Part shown: positions 62,386 to 64,000 of the stretch, piece by piece
How the letters are laid out: each line of letters starts with the position of its first letter
Position numbering within the stretch: position 1 is the stretch's first letter
From: Saccharibacillus sp. JS10
GTDB taxonomy: Bacteria > Bacillota > Bacilli > Paenibacillales > Paenibacillaceae
Reading direction: 5' to 3'
Assembly (NCBI RefSeq): GCF_024436065.1
Contig: NZ_JANFNS010000001.1
Span: 868,001 to 932,000 of the forward strand
Length of the DNA: 64,000 nucleotides
Program-made: the position numbers and the translations under genes
The notes under the pieces: model-generated
Told to the model about the DNA's origin: nothing
Database searches by the model: none
What the model saw: only the letters and a program-made list of their open reading frames with translations

Positions 62386-63258
62386 TTAACCTTTGACCGC
62401 TCCAAGCATTACGCCGCTAACGAAGTACTTTTGCAACCATGGATAAACCAGCAAGATCGGTACGGTTGCGAAGATAACCGTTGCCGCTTTGAGTGCTTCT
62501 GGAGTCAGAGCCGCACGGCTGCCGCCTTCCATTTGCGTAAGTTCCGATACCATGTTGTTTTGTACCATTTGGAACAGCTTCAATTGAAGTGGATAGATTT
62601 CCGGATTTGTGATGTAAATCAAGGCATCTTGGAAACCATTCCAACGTCCAACTGCATAGAACAAAGCAAGTGTTGCCATAACGGGCATCGACAACGGAAG
62701 AACGACTTTGAACAGCGTATGCAAATGCGAGCTGCCGTCAATCTCTGCCGCTTCTTCCAAGCTCGGCGGAATATTTTTGAAGAAAGTAATCAAGATAATC
62801 AAGTTGAACGGACTTACAAGCCCTGGCAAAATCAGTACCCAGACCGAGTTGATCAGATGAAGATCGCGCATCAACAAATACTCAGGAATGATACCGCCGC
62901 TGAAGAACATCGTAATGATGATGATGTACATGAAGAACTTACGGCCTTTCAAGTTTCCTTTTGTGAGCGGGTATGCAGCTGCAATCGTGAAGATCATACA
63001 CAGCACTGTTGTAGCTACAGTCAACATCACTGTAAATCCGAGCGACTGCAACATCGACTGATCGGCAAATACTTTGCCATAAGCGTCCCAGTTTAATTCA
63101 ACCGGCCACAGTGTAACTTCGCCCGACGTGATTGCCCGGTTCGAACTTAACGAAACGGCGATCATATGGACGAACGGAGCGAGACAGAAAATTACAAAGA
63201 GCGAAACGAATATAACGTTAACAATATCAAAAATTCGATCTGAGGCACGTGCAGTCAT
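62386..63258 (-). CDS. Carbohydrate ABC transporter permease (LplC/YtcP type)
   Basis: A 290-residue CUT1 inner-membrane permease with six predicted helices. The EAA loop that docks the ATPase reads EEAAEIDGSSHLHTLFKVVLPLSMP (about 184-208, in parts). The C-terminus VSGVMLGAVKG is the LplC/YtcP hallmark. It pairs with the upstream LplB-type permease 30 nt away. No ATPase or solute-binding protein is within the window; a binding protein gene may lie upstream or downstream beyond the edge, and the ATPase is often shared (MsmX-type). Confidence 0.9.
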   Translation of the reverse strand: MTARASDRIFDIVNVIFVSLFVIFCLAPFVHMIAVSLSSNRAITSGEVTLWPVELNWDAYGKVFADQSMLQSLGFTVMLTVATTVLCMIFTIAAAYPLTKGNLKGRKFFMYIIIITMFFSGGIIPEYLLMRDLHLINSVWVLILPGLVSPFNLIILITFFKNIPPSLEEAAEIDGSSHLHTLFKVVLPLSMPVMATLALFYAVGRWNGFQDALIYITNPEIYPLQLKLFQMVQNNMVSELTQMEGGSRAALTPEALKAATVIFATVPILLVYPWLQKYFVSGVMLGAVKG

Positions 63259-63288
63259 GATAAAACGCTCCCTTCTTCTGTAGAAAAT

Positions 63289-64000
63289 CTACAAGATGCC
63301 GTCTCCGGTTACTTTTTTGGAAATGTAGTTGGAACCTAAAACGAATACCAATCCGACAACTGCTTGGAATAAACCGACAACTGTCGCTAGCGTGTATTGC
63401 CCGGATTCAAGACCGATCCGGTAAACGAACGTGCTGAGCACGTCGGAATATTCGCGAACCGCAGTATTACCGATGATATAAGGACGATCAAATCCGATAC
63501 TTACCATGTTGCCCAAGTTGAGAATCAACAACGTTACGATTGTCGGTCTAATACTTGGCAATGTAATATGCCAGATTTTTCTCATTCTCGAAGCTCCGTC
63601 TACATCAGCAGCTTCAAACAACTCTCTGTTAACACCCGTTAGTGCAGCCAAATACAAGATGGTTCCCCAACCTGCGCTTTGCCATACGCCAGCGAACAAG
63701 TACGTAATCAGCCATGAATTTTTTTCAGTCAAGAACGGAATTGCTTGGAATCCTAATGTACGTAATACTTCGTTGACCATACCGGATTGTGTACCAAACA
63801 ATTGATACACGATACCGCCGATGATCACCCAAGAAATAAAGTGAGGGATATAAAGAATGGTTTGCGAAATCTTTTTGAATCGTTTGGAACGAATTTCATA
63901 CAACATGATTGCCAAAATAATCGGCGCCGGGAATGAAACGATCAGATCGAGAATATTAAGCATGAATGTGTTTCGAAGCGTCGTATAGAAGTCGTTCATT
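63289..64000 (-). CDS. Carbohydrate ABC transporter permease (LplB/YteP type), 3' part
   Basis: The visible 236 codons lack the N-terminus, which is beyond the right edge. Membrane helices and the EAA loop ELFEAADVDGASRMRKIWHITLPSI (about 130-155 of the visible part, in pieces) identify a CUT1 permease. RNTFMLNILDLIVSFPAPIILAIML and the end SNYISKKVTGDGIL are LplB/YteP-like. It is the partner of the permease at 62386. In Bacillus and Paenibacillus such pairs carry pectin-, xylan- or other oligosaccharides; the substrate here is unknown. Confidence 0.9.
   Translation of the reverse strand, partial: MNDFYTTLRNTFMLNILDLIVSFPAPIILAIMLYEIRSKRFKKISQTILYIPHFISWVIIGGIVYQLFGTQSGMVNEVLRTLGFQAIPFLTEKNSWLITYLFAGVWQSAGWGTILYLAALTGVNRELFEAADVDGASRMRKIWHITLPSIRPTIVTLLILNLGNMVSIGFDRPYIIGNTAVREYSDVLSTFVYRIGLESGQYTLATVVGLFQAVVGLVFVLGSNYISKKVTGDGIL

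Noticed and set aside
1-64000. CRISPR arrays, insertion sequences, prophage or integrase genes
   Set aside because: No short regularly spaced direct repeats, transposase, integrase or phage structural proteins were seen on either strand.

Overview
The window looks like chromosomal DNA of a low-to-mid GC endospore-forming Firmicute of the Paenibacillaceae (Paenibacillus or a close relative). This rests on protein-level resemblance and gene order: remA-gmk-rpoZ-coaBC behind a yicC-type gene, ylbF-ylbG near ftsW and ylaN, a ytrP-type GGDEF gene divergent from rpsD, and ccpA beside ytxJ. The proteins also carry Paenibacillus-style variants (an unusual AroA, a His-less HPr-like protein). I see no prophage, insertion sequence, CRISPR array or rRNA. 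There is one tRNA gene.

Layout. 1-3020 is a minus-strand core operon (yicC, remA, gmk, rpoZ, 5' part of coaBC). 3.2-9.6 kb holds a ring-cleaving dioxygenase-type protein, dapF, rqcH, a PHP phosphoesterase, a LysR regulator and an unknown gene with a palindromic operator candidate. 9.9-17.4 kb holds ylbG/ylbF, an M20 amidohydrolase, ftsW, an Asp23 protein, a Ca2+/H+ antiporter, ylaN, an HPr-like protein and an M29 aminopeptidase. 17.6-24.1 kb holds a GAF-GGDEF protein, rpsD with a long leader, and a class A PBP. 24.2-33.7 kb is centred on carbon control: mtnN, ccpA (with a cre-like site at its own promoter), ytxJ, a DJ-1 protein, ptsI, a PTS EIICBA and aroA. 33.7-49 kb holds a rhodanese, gnd, yktB, an SDR, an MFS permease, an Orn/Lys/Arg decarboxylase, small proteins, an MBL hydrolase, the hxlR/hxlAB formaldehyde module and a GH3 enzyme. 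49-59.5 kb holds tRNA-Val, a GH32-gldA cluster, a GGDEF-EAL protein, a stress protein, ung, an RNase H and a ChbG-type deacetylase. 59.5-64 kb is a glycan-uptake operon: two LplB/LplC-type permeases, a TIM-barrel protein and an unrecognised 590-residue protein, cut by the right edge.

The most striking unexplained structure is a family of 115-150 bp palindromic elements: 27808-27922, 34098-34210, 42982-43115 and 43222-43371, the last in reverse orientation, with a possible remnant at 4243-4282. They share TTCAAAGGCG, nested outer and inner stems and a similar loop. Their inner stems differ between copies by compensating base changes, which indicates selection or recent mobility acting on the folded form. 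All copies lie between convergent genes, next to ordinary terminators. I do not recognise the family.

Many start codons were moved downstream of the longest reading frame on Shine-Dalgarno (SD) and family evidence. GTG or TTG starts are proposed for ccpA, the PTS permease, the PHP gene, a GNAT gene and others.
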